Assembly: GCA_020425885.1 (NCBI GenBank)
Contig: JAGQRA010000952.1
Coordinates: forward strand, 1 to 8,515
Direction: 5' to 3'
Length of the DNA: 8,515 nt
Source: Planctomycetota bacterium
GTDB taxonomy: Bacteria > Planctomycetota > UBA1135 > UBA2386
Positions 8,211-8,515 of this stretch are shown here, in pieces; position 1 is the first letter of the stretch; each line of letters starts with the position of its first letter. Position numbers and translations under genes: made by a program. Under the pieces are notes generated by a model, which did no database searches, was not told the DNA's origin, and saw only the letters and a list, made by a program, of their open reading frames with translations.

Positions 8211-8515
8211 CTACCAGGATCCGTCGAGAGCCAGGGCGATCTTGCGCGCCAGGTCCGTGGCCAGCTCGGCACGCGCGCTGGTCAGGTCTTCACCGATCGG
8301 GTCACGGAACTCGGCCCGGTCGAGCAGGACCCGCTCGATCAGCACGCGGCCGTCCCGATGTACGAGGCGCAGCCGAACTGCTGCCGTCAGGGCGCCTTCG
8401 CGCACCGGTGCGGCGAGATCCCCGGGCACGAGGGTGCGCTCCGTCGCCTCGACGATCACGACCTCGATGGTGGCATCGGCGCGGCCGCTCGGGGCCAGGC
8501 GGAGATCGGTCGAGA
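8211..8515 (-). CDS. LptE-like LPS assembly lipoprotein (C-terminal part)
   Basis: The 3' end of a minus-strand gene: 101 codons from the window edge to a TAG at 8213-8211, open through the edge, so the N-terminus with any lipobox is not visible. The segment shows the LptE pattern: a strand (ATIEVVIVEATER), an amphipathic strand AAVRLRLVHRDGRVLIERV where the family has the VDVRLVDRRTGEVLW-type strand, a short DRAEFRDP segment, then a helix with ELATDLARKIALAL matching the conserved helix LAEDLARRIV. LptE plugs the LptD barrel that inserts LPS in the outer membrane. A valine GTG at 8459 exists but is internal, not the start. Similarity is by pattern only and the family is poorly conserved, so a related outer-membrane lipoprotein cannot be excluded. 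It lies 178-184 bp before ftsH. Confidence 0.68.
   Translation of the reverse strand, partial: STDLRLAPSGRADATIEVVIVEATERTLVPGDLAAPVREGALTAAVRLRLVHRDGRVLIERVLLDRAEFRDPIGEDLTSARAELATDLARKIALALDGSW

Overview
The window is high-GC DNA from a diderm bacterium, most likely a Planctomycetota member or a similar high-GC lineage. That assignment is an inference, not a demonstrated fact. It rests on an LptE-type outer-membrane lipoprotein fragment, an AsmA/TamB-like envelope protein, an FtsH with an unusually large periplasmic domain, a c-di-AMP synthase operon in a diderm, near-absent Shine-Dalgarno signals, and a stand-alone bacterial histone. No mobile elements, CRISPR, rRNA or tRNA were seen.

Layout, right to left on the minus strand: the 3' part of an lptE-like gene (8211-8515, entering from outside); a 170-190 bp spacer; ftsH (5691/5688-8027); a 72 bp spacer; then a tight run cdaA - cdaR - glmM - tsaB (5615 to 1695). 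In that run each stop overlaps the next start by 4 nt (GTGA, ATGA, ATGA). CdaA makes c-di-AMP, CdaR is its membrane-anchored partner, GlmM makes glucosamine-1-phosphate for peptidoglycan and LPS, and TsaB supports the t6A tRNA modification. The block therefore joins envelope quality control, second-messenger synthesis, cell-wall precursor supply and translation fidelity.

Between tsaB and the left-hand gene lies a short plus-strand gene (1337-1552) encoding a 71-residue protein. It has a lysine/alanine-rich N-terminal tail followed by a compact histone fold: the GRKT loop and an R-D clamp with the same 7-residue spacing as archaeal histones, and a third helix cut off almost at once. It appears monocistronic. 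It has a TTGACA promoter candidate, a predicted stem-loop at the 5' end of its leader, and a strong 19-bp terminator hairpin shared with the convergent tsaB operon. This is the most interesting element in the window.

At the left edge (1-1084, minus, divergent from the histone gene and running out of the window) is the N-terminal 361 residues of an AsmA/TamB-like protein: one membrane anchor followed by beta-rich repeats. This reading frame is open to the window edge.
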